From the NCBI RefSeq assembly GCF_003977685.1, contig NZ_RYZH01000021.1:1-64000 (forward strand): a stretch of DNA of 64,000 bases, read 5' to 3'. The translations under genes were made by a program, and so were the position numbers. Below the pieces are notes generated by a model that saw only the letters and a list, made by a program, of their open reading frames with translations, was not told where the DNA came from and made no database searches. Position 1 is the first letter of the stretch, and each line of letters opens with the position of its first letter. This DNA is from Tautonia sociabilis (lineage in GTDB: Bacteria > Planctomycetota > Planctomycetia > Isosphaerales > Isosphaeraceae). Below, in pieces: positions 34,597 to 44,847 of the stretch.

Positions 34597-37500
34597 CGCG
34601 CCACCCCCTGGGGGGACTCCTCGGCGATCGGCCCGGCGGCGGGGAGCGGCCCGTCCAGCGTCCCGAGGTCGCCCGACAGGATCACCTCGACCTCTCCCTT
34701 GCGGCCGTACTCCAGCTCGTCCAGCAGGGCGGAGCAGCCCGACGGCGGGTCGATCATCCCCAGCCCGCGACGGCCGAGGTGCCCCTCCAGGTCGGACACC
34801 ATGCCGATCCCCGACCAGGGCCCCCAGTTGGCCGAGAGCACCCTCCCCGGCCATCGGCGGTCGAGCCAGAGGGCCAGCTTGTTCAGGGCGTCGTTGGCCG
34901 CGGCGTAATCGGATTGCCCCTCGTTGCCGAATCGTCCGGCGATCGAAGAGAAGAAGGCGGCGAACTTCAGGGCATCACCCCGGAGCGATCGGATCACGTT
35001 CATCGCGCCGCCGACCTTGGTGCCGAAGACCCGATCGAAGGATTCCGGAGACTTCTCGCGGAGCAGCTTGTCGTGGATCACTCCCGCGCCGTGGATCAGT
35101 CCCACCGGCTCGCCGAACCGCTCTCGCCAGCCGGAGATCACGGCCTGGAGCGTGGCGGGAGCCCGGACATCGGCCCGGGCGTAGTGCGCCTCGGCGCCGG
35201 CGTCTCGGATCGCCTGGAGCGAGGAGCGGATCTCTCGGGAGCGGACCAGGGCGAGGTAGGCCTCCTGAAGATCGGCCGGGGAGACGTGTCGGCCTCCCCG
35301 GGCGAGACGGCGGTGCAGGGCCTTCTTCAGGTCGGCCGCCGAGACCAGGCCGGCCGTCTCGGGGTCCTCCTCCCCCTCCGGCACCGGGCTCGATCCGACG
35401 AGAAGAAGCCTCGGCCGCCAGCGTCGGGCCAGCTCCCTGGCGACGGCGGCCGAGATCCCCCGGGCGCCTCCGGTAATTAGAATCGGGTCACCTTCACCAA
35501 TCTCGATACAAGAATGTCGACGGTCGAGCGCCCGCTCGACGGCCCGAAGCCGGATCCGGCGGCCGGCCAGGTAGCCGACCTCGGCCCAGCGGTCGTCGAG
35601 GAACGCCTCGGCCGCCAGCCGGTCGGCGAGGACCTCGGCCGGCTCCCTCGGATCGAGGTCAACGACCCGGCTCCGGACCGCCGGCCACTCTCTCGCCAGG
35701 GTCTTGACCAGCCCGGCGACCCCTCCGTGAGCGGGGACGACCGGGGCCCCGATTGAGTCCACCGAGGCGAACGCCCCTCCCATCGCCGTCGCGGCGATCA
35801 GGCAGGAGCCGCCGCATCGGGAGGAACGTTCGAGGTCGTCGGCCGACGCCCGGGCCAGCAGGAACAGGCGCCGGAGGGCCTCCCCGGGTCGGGCGGCCGG
35901 GGCGATCCGGGCCGGCTCCGCATCGCCGAGCGGTTGCACATGAATAATGCCCGAGATGGGTGCACTCGCGCGCACCCGGTCCAGACGGTCCGAGATCGAC
36001 GACGGCGAATCCAGGTCGGCCCAGCCCGGATCGACCACCTCCACCGGGTGTCCTCCAGCCCTCAGCGCGTTGGCGAGCCTCCGAAAGACGCCTCGACCGT
36101 CCTCGGTGACGAGGACGGCACCGCCGGAGGCGAGCCCCGACCGGATCGATGGGGGGTCGGCGGGGATGGGCTCCAGCACAAGCCTCCGCAACCGGGCCGG
36201 CGATGCGGCGGGAGGACGGCGATCGGGACCGGGCCGCTGGGCGTCGCCGATCGGGTCAACGCCTGCCGAGCCCGCCTCCCCTTCCCGGTCGGGATGCTCG
36301 CCACCGCCGACGCTCGAGCCGTTGGGAGCGAGCCGCTCCGCGCCCCTCTCCTGTTCGGCCCGGCCGGCCGTCCCTCGGGCAGGTCTCCCCGACTCCGCTC
36401 CCCCTCCCGCCGAGAGGGCCGACTCGACCCGAGCGACGATCTCCCCGAGCGTCTTCGCTCGGGAAAGGGAGTCCATGAGGCTGGAGCCGGAGCGGGCCCC
36501 GAGGCCGTCGACCGAATCGCGCAGGGTACCGAGAATCTCCACGCGCTTGATCGAGTCGATGCCGAGATCCGCCTCCAGGTCGAGCCCCATCCCGAGCATC
36601 TCGATCGGATAGCCGGTGCGGTCCCGGACGATTCGCAGCAGGACCTCCGAAACCGACGCGCCCGGGGAGGCCGATTCGGCCGTCGGGAGGGAGGAATCGA
36701 TGGGAACCCCCGACGACGAGCCCTGTCCGTTCGACCCGGCCGGTCCAGGTCGTCGATTCTCGGGGCGTTCCCGGGGCGTCCGAGCCTCCCGGTCGCCGGC
36801 CGACGGCGCGGGGGCCGGGGTCGGAGTTGGGGTCGGAACCGGCTCTGCTGGGACTGGGGCGGATCCCCCGGCTCGGAGCCGATCCTTCGGCCTCTCGTCG
36901 CTCTCCTGGAGCGGCAGGTCGACCGGGCCGGGAGGAGGGGCCTCCGGGGAGACTTCGCCTCCGTCGAACCGATCGAAGCGATCGAGCACGTCGTTGCCGT
37001 CGAGCTCGATCCGCGATCGCCGCGCTCCCTCCGAGGGCTCGGCCGGGGGCCGGCCGGAGAGGTAGGCGATCATGGTCGCCTTCTGGACCTCGAGGAAGGA
37101 CCGCATCGTCTCCTGGAAGGACTGGAAGGCTCGGGCCACGTCGTCCGTCGGAGCGTCATCGCGGAAGGCCTGGGATCGAAGGCGATCGAGGGCTGAGGCG
37201 TGCCCATTCCGGGCGCCGGGTTCGGTACCGGGGCGAGGGCTCATCGGCTCGATCCGGGAAGGGTTGGCGCGGGGCGATCGTGTTGAATCCGGGAGGGAGG
37301 AGGTCGCCAGCCGGGACGGCTCGCGAGGAGGATGCCCGTTGCGGGCTCCATCCGCGTGCCCGTTCGCGACGGCCGGATGCGGGGCCGGAGGAGCGTCGGC
37401 CTCCCCCCCAGCCGAGGCGAAGCGTCCCCCGTTCGAGCCGGGCCTCCCCTGCTCGACGCTCGGGCACGCCGCCGGGGACGAGCGATCCGGCAGACCGAGG

Positions 37501-40500
37501 AGTTCCGGGGCCATGCCCAGCCGGGCCGGCTCGGGGCCTCCGATCGGCCGGGCTCGGCTGCCGTTGACCAGCCAGGTGGAGGGGGAGTATTCGGGAGCCC
37601 CCAGCGGCAGCCGATCGAGATCGATCGGCCTCGGCCCGCGACGCCCCGTCAGCCGGGAAGGGCGGGTCACAGCGACGCCAGCGACGAGGAGCCGGGCGAC
37701 CGCCGAGAGCAGGGTCGGGATGCCGGGGCGGCCCGGGGCATCGCAGGAGGCGGCCAGGTGGGGGCGATCGGCGAGGATGGAGCGGACCAGAGCGGAGAGC
37801 GTCACCCCCGGGCCGCACTCGATGAAGACGCGGACCCCCGAGGCATACATCGCCTCGATCATCTCGTCGAACCGGACGGGAGCGGCGAGGTGATCCCCCA
37901 GGCGACGGGCGATCTCGGCCGGGTCGGCCGGATGCGGAGCGGCGTCGAGGTTCGAGAAGACGGGCAAGGCCGGGGGAAAGGCGATCGCCTCCGAGGCGAG
38001 CCGGGCCATCGGGCCGGCGGCGGAGGCGACGATCGGCGAATGGAAGGCAGCGCCGACCGGCAGGTCGACACAACGGACGCCGGCGCCTCGGGCGCGGTCG
38101 ATCGCCCGGTTCAGGGCGTCCCTCGATCCGGCGATCACCGACTGTCTCGGGCCGTTCCGGTTGGCGAGGACGACGCCATCGAGGTCGGCGATCAGGGAGG
38201 AGGCACGGTCGGCATCGCAGAGCAAGGCGGCCATCGCGCCAGGCTCGGGCCCGGCGGCCTCGGCCATCACGCGGCCCCGGGCCTCGGAAAGCCGGGCCAA
38301 CGCGCCGACGTCCATCGCGCCGGCGGCATGCAGAGCGACCAGTTCGCCAAAGCTGTGCCCGCCGGCCGCTCCCGGCTCGATTCCGAGGGCCGAGAGCAGG
38401 CGAAGCATCCCGACGCTCGCTGCGCCAACAGCCGGCTGAGCGGCGGTCGTCTCCGAGAGGGCGAGGCGGGCTCGTTCCCGGGAGGCGTCGTCGAGCGTCG
38501 TCGGGGGAAAGACGCGAGGGCCGATCGCCGGGCGGCCGTCCTCGAGCAGGGCCGCGTCGAAGGCCTCGAACCCGAGGCGAACCTCCTCGAACGCCAGGGC
38601 CAGGTCCCCCAGCATCTCCAGCCGCTGGGCCCCCTGGCCGGGGAACAGAACGGCAACGCGGTCTCGGGCGAAGGATGGCCGGTCGGCAAAATGGACGCCA
38701 ATCGGGTCGTCGATCGAGCGGTCGCCTCGGGCGATTCGCTCCCGGGCCGATCCGAGCTTGCCTCGCAGGTCGTCGAGCGAAGAGGCGACGATCGCGAGGG
38801 TCGGGGCGTCGTCGGCCTCGGGATCGACGCGATCGAGCAGCGCGTGGGAGAGATCCAGGAGCCGAGGCGACGCACCGGCATCGAGGGCCGTTCGCAGCCG
38901 GTCGATCCGGTCGATCAGCGCCGATCGATCAACCGATCGCCAGACGAACAACTCGGCGGGCCAGTCGTCCATCGGGTCGGGCCGGGGAGCCGGATCGGCC
39001 TCGTACGACTCGAGGACGGCGTGGAAGTTGGTCCCGCCGAAGCCGAAGGCGCTCACGCCGGCGAGGCGGGGGGCATCGCCCGGGGAGAGCCAGGGGCGGG
39101 CCCTCGTGTTGACTCGGAGCGGGCCGTCGTGGAGGTCGGCCTTCGGGTTCACCTCGTCCACGCCGATGGTCGGGGGCAGGACGCGATGATAGAGCGCGAG
39201 CGAGGCGTTGATCAGGCCGGCCAGCCCGGCGGCGCACTTGGTGTGGCCGATCATCGACTTGACCGAGCCGACAACGGCCGACGCCGGCGGGGCGCCGTCC
39301 TCTCGGAGGGACTGGGCCAGGGCATTGACCTCGACCACATCGCCGACCGCCGTGCCGGTGCCGTGGGCCTCGAAATAGCCGACGGCCGAGGGACGGACGC
39401 CGGCCTTGGCGTAGGCCCGGGCCAGGGCGAGCCGCTGCCCCTCGCCGTTCGGGGCGGTCAGCCCCCGGGCCCGGCCGTCGCTGGAGCTGCCAATCCCCTT
39501 GATGACGGCGTAGATGCGGTCGCCGTCGCGCTCGGCGTCGGCCAGGCGCTTGAGGACGACCACGCCCACCCCCTCGCTGATCACGATGCCGTCGGCCGAG
39601 GCGTCGAACGGACGGCAGCGCCCCCGGGGAGAGAACGCATGCGTCTTACTGAATGCAAGGTACGTGAACGGATTCTGAACCGTATCCGCTCCTCCGAGGA
39701 TCACCATGTCGGCCGCGCCCGTTTCCAGCTCCCGGACGGCGAGGCTGGCCGCCGCCAGCGACGAGCCGCAGGCGGCGTCGACCGTGTAGTTCGCCCCGCC
39801 GAGGTCGAAGCGGTTGGCCACTCGGCCGGCGGTCACGTTCAGCAGGAAGCCGGGGAAGGAGTCCTCGGTCCACTCGGGCAGCAGGGGAAACGCCCGGTCG
39901 ATCGCCTCCCGGGCGGCCTCGGGGGCGACCGATTCGAGCATCGGCAAGTACGAGCGGAAGGCGTAGCCCATCGCCACCTGGGCGGCCCCCCCTCCCATGC
40001 CGAGGACGACCGCCGTCCGCTCCCGGGGGAAGGGGCGGTCGGCATAGCCCGCGTCGTCGAGAGCGGCCCGGACCGCCTCCAGCACGAGCAACTGCGCGGG
40101 CTCGATCGACGGCAGGCTCGATGGCGGCATGCCGTAGCGGATCGGGTCGAACGGGACGTCGGGGAGGAAGCCTCCCCACCGGGAGACGACCTTGTCGGGG
40201 GCCCGGGGGTCGGGGTCGTAGTACGGCCGCCAGTCCCAGCGGTCGGGGGGGATCTCGACGATCGCGTCGACTCCCTTGAGCGTGTTCCCCCAGAAGGACC
40301 TCAGGTCGCCCGCGCCGGGGAAGATGGCGGACATGCCGACGATGGCCACGTCGGAGGGGGACGAGGCCGGGGCAACCGCCGTCCCCTCGGTGCGCTCCAG
40401 TCGGGCCGAGGCCCCCTCGCTCAGCTCGGCATGCAGCTCGGCAATGGTGGTGATCCGATCGCGCAGGGCGGCGACCTGGCCGATCATGTACAGGCCGCGC

Positions 40501-42383
40501 TCGTACTGCTCGGCCTCGCCAAGCGAGACGAGGGGGGAGCCGGCCCCTCCGACTCGATCCACGCCCTTGCTTGCCGCCCGGAGCCTCCCGACGTTTAGAC
40601 GCTCCAGCTCCTCCCGGATGGCCTCGGCGGACGCGCCGGCCTGGAGAAGCCGTCGGCGCTCGGCAGCGAATTGCTCGGTGAAGGGGGAGGGGACGGCGCG
40701 GACCTCGTGCCCCGGACCGGTGGGCAGGAGAACCGTCTCCCGGCAGCGCAATGCCTCGGCCTGGAACCGGGGGGCGATCGCGCCGCAATCGACCGCCTCC
40801 CTCGTGAACAGGTACGCCGTCCCCACAAGCACGCCGACCTTCACCCCGAGGTCGGCCAGCGGAGAGGCCAGCGCCGCCACCGCGGACGCCGACCTCGCGT
40901 CGTGCACTCCCCCGGCGAACAGGAGATGGATCTCGGCCGGCTCGGCGACGGTCCCGCCGTCGATCGCCTCCAGGACCGTCGAGACCGCCTGTTCCCACAG
41001 GACCAGGCTCGACCTCGGCCCGACGTGCCCCCCGCACTCTCGGCCCTCCAGCACGAAGCGCCGGGCGCCATCCCGGAGGTATCGGCCGAGCAGGCCGGGC
41101 GACGGCGCGTGCAAGAACGTGCGAATGCCGATCTGTTCGAGCGTCTCCGCCTGATCCGGTCGGCCTCCGGCAATGAGGGCGAACGGAGGACGGACGGCCC
41201 GGATCGCTTCGAGTTGCTCGGCCCTCAGCGATGGGTCGACGAAGCCGAGGACGCCGACGCCCCAGGGAAGATCGCCCAGCCTGCTTGCCGTCTCGGAGAG
41301 CAGCGCGGCGGCCTCGGGCCCTCGGAGCATGGCCAGGGCGAGCATCGGCAGGGCGCCGCCGTCGGCCACCGCCGAAGCGAACGCGGCCGAGTCGCTCACT
41401 CGGGTCATCGGCCCCTGGACGACCGGGTACCGAGTGCCCAGCGACCGGGCCATCGGCGATCCCGGCGCGAGCGGCTGGGTGGCGATCGCCAGCGATCGGC
41501 CCCGGTCGATCGCCTCCTCGACCGCGCGGACGATGCCGCCCACGGTAACGAAGCGCCGGGCCATCGTCGCGGCGAAGGCGGCATCCTGGCCGATCGGCCG
41601 GGCCTGCCCGGCCCCCCATCCCACCAGCTCGGCGACCGCCCGGGTCCAGGCCGCTCCGCCGAGTTCGGCGGCCTCGCGCAGCCGGGCGATTGCCGTCGAT
41701 CCCGGCAGGACATCGACCCGGATGGAAGGGCCTTCCTGGGGACCGATCGCCGAGGTTTCGCCGCCGTCGAGGCGGGTGAGGCGGTCACGGTCGCCGGCCG
41801 GCAGCGGCAGCTCGCGGGCCAGGAGCACCGCGCCATCGAGCACCACGCCAGAGGCCCCCGTCGCCACGCAGGCCGCCGCCGAATGGGGGCCGATCCCCCC
41901 CCGAACCCAGACCGGGGGGCCTCCAGGGGCATCAGCCAGCACCCCCTGAAGGAGGACGAACGACGACTCGTCGCCGCACGGCCCCCCGGCCTCGAGCCCC
42001 GAGACGATCACGCCGTCGGCGCCGGCCTCTCGGGCTGCGGCGGCCGACCAACGATCCGGCACCTCCGCCAGGGCGATTCGGCCTCGACGCCGGATCCGGC
42101 CGATCGCCGCCGCCCAGTCCGTCCGGCGATCCCCCCGGCAGGCCACAACCGCCAGCCGATCCGGCCACGGACCGTCGTCGATCCGATCGGAGGCCATCAC
42201 CGCCCCGAACGGTCGGTCGGCCTGCGAAGCCAGGCGAGCCGACGCTCGCCGAGCGGCCTCGCCGCCGATCGACGAGAGGTCGAGCATCCCCAGCGCCCCC
42301 GCCCGACCGGCCGCCGCGATCAGCCCGGCTCCCTCCCCCCCTCCCGGGGCCACCACGAGCACGCGAGGCACGCAGATGTTCAT
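34593..42383 (-). CDS. Pfa-like polyketide synthase: NPD-NPD-KS-AT-ACP-KR
   Basis: A 2596-residue protein. The N-terminal 670 residues hold two consecutive nitropropane-dioxygenase/PfaD-like FMN barrels. The first has a degenerate EAGGPCG; the second an intact ECGGHVG, with FAGG and VGTAYLF. KS is at 678-1123 with active Cys872 (DAACGSSL), His1007 (EAHGTGT) and His1047. AT is near 1243-1531 with Ser1344 (GHSFGE). A low-complexity linker of about 350 residues contains the FQETMRSFLEVQ helix. A single ACP at about 1914-1985 has Ser1944 in LGIDSIKRVEIL, the signature of polyunsaturated-fatty-acid synthases. A ketoreductase follows from about 2298 (TGGARGI, FSSIAGRFGN, QSDYAAAN). The ATG at 42383 follows GGGAG; a GTG at 42413 is the alternative. 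Confidence 0.9.
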   Translation of the reverse strand: MNICVPRVLVVAPGGGEGAGLIAAAGRAGALGMLDLSSIGGEAARRASARLASQADRPFGAVMASDRIDDGPWPDRLAVVACRGDRRTDWAAAIGRIRRRGRIALAEVPDRWSAAAAREAGADGVIVSGLEAGGPCGDESSFVLLQGVLADAPGGPPVWVRGGIGPHSAAACVATGASGVVLDGAVLLARELPLPAGDRDRLTRLDGGETSAIGPQEGPSIRVDVLPGSTAIARLREAAELGGAAWTRAVAELVGWGAGQARPIGQDAAFAATMARRFVTVGGIVRAVEEAIDRGRSLAIATQPLAPGSPMARSLGTRYPVVQGPMTRVSDSAAFASAVADGGALPMLALAMLRGPEAAALLSETASRLGDLPWGVGVLGFVDPSLRAEQLEAIRAVRPPFALIAGGRPDQAETLEQIGIRTFLHAPSPGLLGRYLRDGARRFVLEGRECGGHVGPRSSLVLWEQAVSTVLEAIDGGTVAEPAEIHLLFAGGVHDARSASAVAALASPLADLGVKVGVLVGTAYLFTREAVDCGAIAPRFQAEALRCRETVLLPTGPGHEVRAVPSPFTEQFAAERRRLLQAGASAEAIREELERLNVGRLRAASKGVDRVGGAGSPLVSLGEAEQYERGLYMIGQVAALRDRITTIAELHAELSEGASARLERTEGTAVAPASSPSDVAIVGMSAIFPGAGDLRSFWGNTLKGVDAIVEIPPDRWDWRPYYDPDPRAPDKVVSRWGGFLPDVPFDPIRYGMPPSSLPSIEPAQLLVLEAVRAALDDAGYADRPFPRERTAVVLGMGGGAAQVAMGYAFRSYLPMLESVAPEAAREAIDRAFPLLPEWTEDSFPGFLLNVTAGRVANRFDLGGANYTVDAACGSSLAAASLAVRELETGAADMVILGGADTVQNPFTYLAFSKTHAFSPRGRCRPFDASADGIVISEGVGVVVLKRLADAERDGDRIYAVIKGIGSSSDGRARGLTAPNGEGQRLALARAYAKAGVRPSAVGYFEAHGTGTAVGDVVEVNALAQSLREDGAPPASAVVGSVKSMIGHTKCAAGLAGLINASLALYHRVLPPTIGVDEVNPKADLHDGPLRVNTRARPWLSPGDAPRLAGVSAFGFGGTNFHAVLESYEADPAPRPDPMDDWPAELFVWRSVDRSALIDRIDRLRTALDAGASPRLLDLSHALLDRVDPEADDAPTLAIVASSLDDLRGKLGSARERIARGDRSIDDPIGVHFADRPSFARDRVAVLFPGQGAQRLEMLGDLALAFEEVRLGFEAFDAALLEDGRPAIGPRVFPPTTLDDASRERARLALSETTAAQPAVGAASVGMLRLLSALGIEPGAAGGHSFGELVALHAAGAMDVGALARLSEARGRVMAEAAGPEPGAMAALLCDADRASSLIADLDGVVLANRNGPRQSVIAGSRDALNRAIDRARGAGVRCVDLPVGAAFHSPIVASAAGPMARLASEAIAFPPALPVFSNLDAAPHPADPAEIARRLGDHLAAPVRFDEMIEAMYASGVRVFIECGPGVTLSALVRSILADRPHLAASCDAPGRPGIPTLLSAVARLLVAGVAVTRPSRLTGRRGPRPIDLDRLPLGAPEYSPSTWLVNGSRARPIGGPEPARLGMAPELLGLPDRSSPAACPSVEQGRPGSNGGRFASAGGEADAPPAPHPAVANGHADGARNGHPPREPSRLATSSLPDSTRSPRANPSRIEPMSPRPGTEPGARNGHASALDRLRSQAFRDDAPTDDVARAFQSFQETMRSFLEVQKATMIAYLSGRPPAEPSEGARRSRIELDGNDVLDRFDRFDGGEVSPEAPPPGPVDLPLQESDERPKDRLRAGGSAPVPAEPVPTPTPTPAPAPSAGDREARTPRERPENRRPGPAGSNGQGSSSGVPIDSSLPTAESASPGASVSEVLLRIVRDRTGYPIEMLGMGLDLEADLGIDSIKRVEILGTLRDSVDGLGARSGSSLMDSLSRAKTLGEIVARVESALSAGGGAESGRPARGTAGRAEQERGAERLAPNGSSVGGGEHPDREGEAGSAGVDPIGDAQRPGPDRRPPAASPARLRRLVLEPIPADPPSIRSGLASGGAVLVTEDGRGVFRRLANALRAGGHPVEVVDPGWADLDSPSSISDRLDRVRASAPISGIIHVQPLGDAEPARIAPAARPGEALRRLFLLARASADDLERSSRCGGSCLIAATAMGGAFASVDSIGAPVVPAHGGVAGLVKTLAREWPAVRSRVVDLDPREPAEVLADRLAAEAFLDDRWAEVGYLAGRRIRLRAVERALDRRHSCIEIGEGDPILITGGARGISAAVARELARRWRPRLLLVGSSPVPEGEEDPETAGLVSAADLKKALHRRLARGGRHVSPADLQEAYLALVRSREIRSSLQAIRDAGAEAHYARADVRAPATLQAVISGWRERFGEPVGLIHGAGVIHDKLLREKSPESFDRVFGTKVGGAMNVIRSLRGDALKFAAFFSSIAGRFGNEGQSDYAAANDALNKLALWLDRRWPGRVLSANWGPWSGIGMVSDLEGHLGRRGLGMIDPPSGCSALLDELEYGRKGEVEVILSGDLGTLDGPLPAAGPIAEESPQGVAR

Positions 42384-42924
42384 CGAGACGGCGCTCCCCC
42401 AGGCGACACCCACCGCGTCGGGACGCCGCCTCCTCTCGCGTTGCTCATCACCTCGGACACCGCCTTGACGCCGTCCGGCTCGCCCCCGAGGATCGGCCCG
42501 CGACCGGGAGCGGCCCGGGGCTTCGGCGAAGTTCCCGACGCAACCGGCGATCTCCTCCGACCGCCCAGCAGGTCCGCTTCGGGCCGTCCGTCGCGATCAA
42601 GGGCTCCTTCACGCCAGGGATTCCCGAGGAGTTGCCCTCAATCGATCGATGCTCCAGCCAGAAGAGACGACCGTCCTTCGAGCGCGGATGCCAGGAACCG
42701 CCCGAGCCGGGCGCCGACCCAGGCGTTCGCCGAATGTCCCTGATCTCGTCCAAGAGAACTCTACCCCCAAATCGCAATTTGGGAAATCTGGGGCGACTGA
42801 ATGGCATGGGAAATGGTAGACTGCTCTGAACGTGGCGGTCAGAGCGATCATTCCGGTTGTTCCGACCGCGTCGCGTTGGAGTTCGGGAGGAATGGAGTCA
42901 CGTCTCGAGAGGAGCCAGGAGGGG
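42384..42924. other. Divergent intergenic region at the head of the PKS operon
   Basis: About 540 bases that should contain the promoter of the 18-kb leftward operon and that of the rightward secreted protein. Most is GC-rich, but 42755-42830 is distinctly AT-rich for this genome and carries the palindrome listed next. Confidence 0.5.
42766..42783. promoter_or_regulatory. Operator-like palindrome CCCAAAT-N4-ATTTGGG
   Basis: A perfect 7-bp inverted repeat with the four-base spacer CGCA, inside the only AT-rich stretch between the divergent PKS operon and the secreted-protein gene. Its symmetry and position suit a dimeric repressor site. A short hairpin is the other reading. Confidence 0.4.
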
Positions 42925-43791
42925 ATGAACATCAGCGCCGGGAGACGATCGACGCGATGGTCCGCCCTGGCCTGCCTGGCCGGGCTGGTCGTTTGCGGGG
43001 AAGGGGGCGGGGCCGTCCCGAGGGAAGAGACGGGGCCCTTGCCGGAGCTGGTCCGGCTGGAGCCGGGGGCCGAGGTTTCCCAGGGGCCGCCGAGGGGCTG
43101 GAGCCATCGGGTGATGCGGTCGGTTCCCCGGCTGTCGACGGGGGATCTGGCCGACCTTCCCGAGTCGGCCGGGGCCACGGCGACGCGGTTCCGGACGGTG
43201 ATCGCGGCCGAGGTGGTGGCCGACCCCCGGTCGGGGGCCCGGCTGGCTCGGGTGGGGCTGGGGAACGCCGTGCCCGTCGGCGAGCTGGAGCTGGTGGTAA
43301 CGCCGGAGGGTCCGAAGGCAGTGCTCCGGAGGCTGGGCGTCGTCGACCGGGTTGTGCTGCTGGCGGCTCAGGCGAAGCTCGACCAGGGCGTCCTGCTCGC
43401 CCGATCGCCGACCTTCGCGCTCTCGAGGAACCCGACGGTGCTGGTGGTCGACGGGGAGCACCGCGAGACGGCTCTTTGCTATGCGATCCTGGTCGACCCG
43501 GACACCGGCGCGCTGACGACCCTTTGCTGGCCGATCCCGGGTCCGGGAGAGCCGCTGGAGTCGGTCACGCTGCTGGCCCCGGGCCTGAGCTTCGACGCTC
43601 CGATCGACGTCCGGGCCACGAGGAGGGTGGGCCCGGTGGTGGTTTCTTGGTCCTTCGCGCTGGGCTCACCGCCACCGGGGCGCCGGATCGATCTGCCGGG
43701 GCCGATCGCCCGAGTGCTGGCTCGGCCCGATGCGAACGCCCCCGAGGCGGTGGAGCGCGCCCTCCGGTCGCTGCTGGACCGGGCCCGGTGA
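42925..43791 (+). CDS. Secreted uncharacterised protein
   Basis: A 288-residue protein with a signal peptide (residues 1-22, LACLAGLVVC) and no other membrane segment. The mature part is rich in Val, Arg, Pro and Leu and looks beta-rich (PTVLVVDGEHRETALCYAIL, VGPVVVSWSFALG). I do not recognise the family. The ATG at 42925 lies in a purine-rich context (AGGAGGGG); the frame is open back to 42832. It is transcribed away from the PKS operon and ends 12 bases from the end of a convergent gene. Confidence 0.55.
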   Translation: MNISAGRRSTRWSALACLAGLVVCGEGGGAVPREETGPLPELVRLEPGAEVSQGPPRGWSHRVMRSVPRLSTGDLADLPESAGATATRFRTVIAAEVVADPRSGARLARVGLGNAVPVGELELVVTPEGPKAVLRRLGVVDRVVLLAAQAKLDQGVLLARSPTFALSRNPTVLVVDGEHRETALCYAILVDPDTGALTTLCWPIPGPGEPLESVTLLAPGLSFDAPIDVRATRRVGPVVVSWSFALGSPPPGRRIDLPGPIARVLARPDANAPEAVERALRSLLDRAR

Positions 43792-43803
43792 GCTTCGGGG
43801 CGA

Positions 43804-44676
43804 TCAGCGGCCCTCTCGCCGCTGATTGAGCTCGCGGCGGATGCGGCGGATCTGGTCCTGGGCGATCAGGGTGAACTTGGACCGGAGGATCGGGGCGCCG
43901 TCGAACCAGTCGGTCGGCTCGGCGAAGGCGAAGTGCAGTTCGACGAGGGCGATTTCCGGCCGGTCGAGCATCCGGGTGAGCTTCGCGTAGCCGATGCCGC
44001 CGGCGAACGGCAGAGAGGGGCCGAACCGCTCGTTGGCTCCCCGACCCTGGATCGTCCGCCAGCGGTTGGGCCATCGATCGTGGCCGTCGAAGCTGGGGTC
44101 GGTCCTCGAGGCGACGACGACGGACGCCCCCGACCTTGAGGCCATCACCCGGGAGGTCGACTCGACCGAGATCCGGTCCAGCAGCCGGCCCTCGGAATGG
44201 AGGAACCGCTCCCGGGGGGCGTCCGGATCGTCGTCGCCGGCCCCCTGAGGGTCGATGGCTCGGGCCTCGAACCGCATGTTCGCGGCCTCGAACGGGCCGA
44301 AGGCGTCGATTCCGAAGAGCTCGGCGACGTCGACCTCGTCGAGGTCGACGCGGAGGGCGAAGTAGAGGTCGCCGGCGCGGACGGTGGCTCCCTCGACGTC
44401 GACGTCCCGGAGCGAGAGCAGAAACGGCGCCGACACCGAGTCGCGCAGGAAGTTCTCGACGGCCCGATTCGAGCTGGCGAGGTTGCGGAGCGCCTCCCGC
44501 TGCTGGTCGGCCGACTGCCCGTCGGCGAAGGTGGGGGCGGGGAGCCGTTCGACCCGGCCGCCGACGGCCAGGCCCTCGGCCGTCACCGCCTGGAACACGG
44601 CGTTCTCCTCGTGACCAGGCCGGGCGACCGGGCCAGGGGGGGTGGTGAGCAGAGCGAGGGCGACGGGGAGGAACAT
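43804..44676 (-). CDS. Secreted uncharacterised protein
   Basis: A 290-residue exported protein (short signal peptide MFLPVALALLTTPPGPVA). The mature region is acidic and aromatic, with repeated Asp/Glu-Val stretches (DLDEVDVAELFGIDAFGPFE) and a Trp-containing segment near HDRWPNRWRTIQ. I do not recognise it. The ATG at 44676 is the only start that gives the signal peptide. It is divergent from the SppA-like gene and convergent with the secreted protein at 42925. Confidence 0.55.
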   Translation of the reverse strand: MFLPVALALLTTPPGPVARPGHEENAVFQAVTAEGLAVGGRVERLPAPTFADGQSADQQREALRNLASSNRAVENFLRDSVSAPFLLSLRDVDVEGATVRAGDLYFALRVDLDEVDVAELFGIDAFGPFEAANMRFEARAIDPQGAGDDDPDAPRERFLHSEGRLLDRISVESTSRVMASRSGASVVVASRTDPSFDGHDRWPNRWRTIQGRGANERFGPSLPFAGGIGYAKLTRMLDRPEIALVELHFAFAEPTDWFDGAPILRSKFTLIAQDQIRRIRRELNQRREGR

Positions 44677-44847
44677 GGGGCTCGGGCTCTCCTCGATCCG
44701 GGGTCGTCGGGAAGTGCAAGCCGGGTAGCGGTCCTGCCGATAACGAACATTGTATCGCCCGCCTCCCCGGCCGGGACCGGCCGGCCGGATCGGGAGGCGG
44801 GCACCCGGAGCGTTCGGCCCGCCTCGGCGGCCGGGGAGGCGATCACC

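Noticed and set aside
29452-34908. An 1818-codon rightward open frame
   Set aside because: Antisense to the second polyketide synthase, with all domain motifs on the other strand. Long open antisense frames are expected at about 70% GC.
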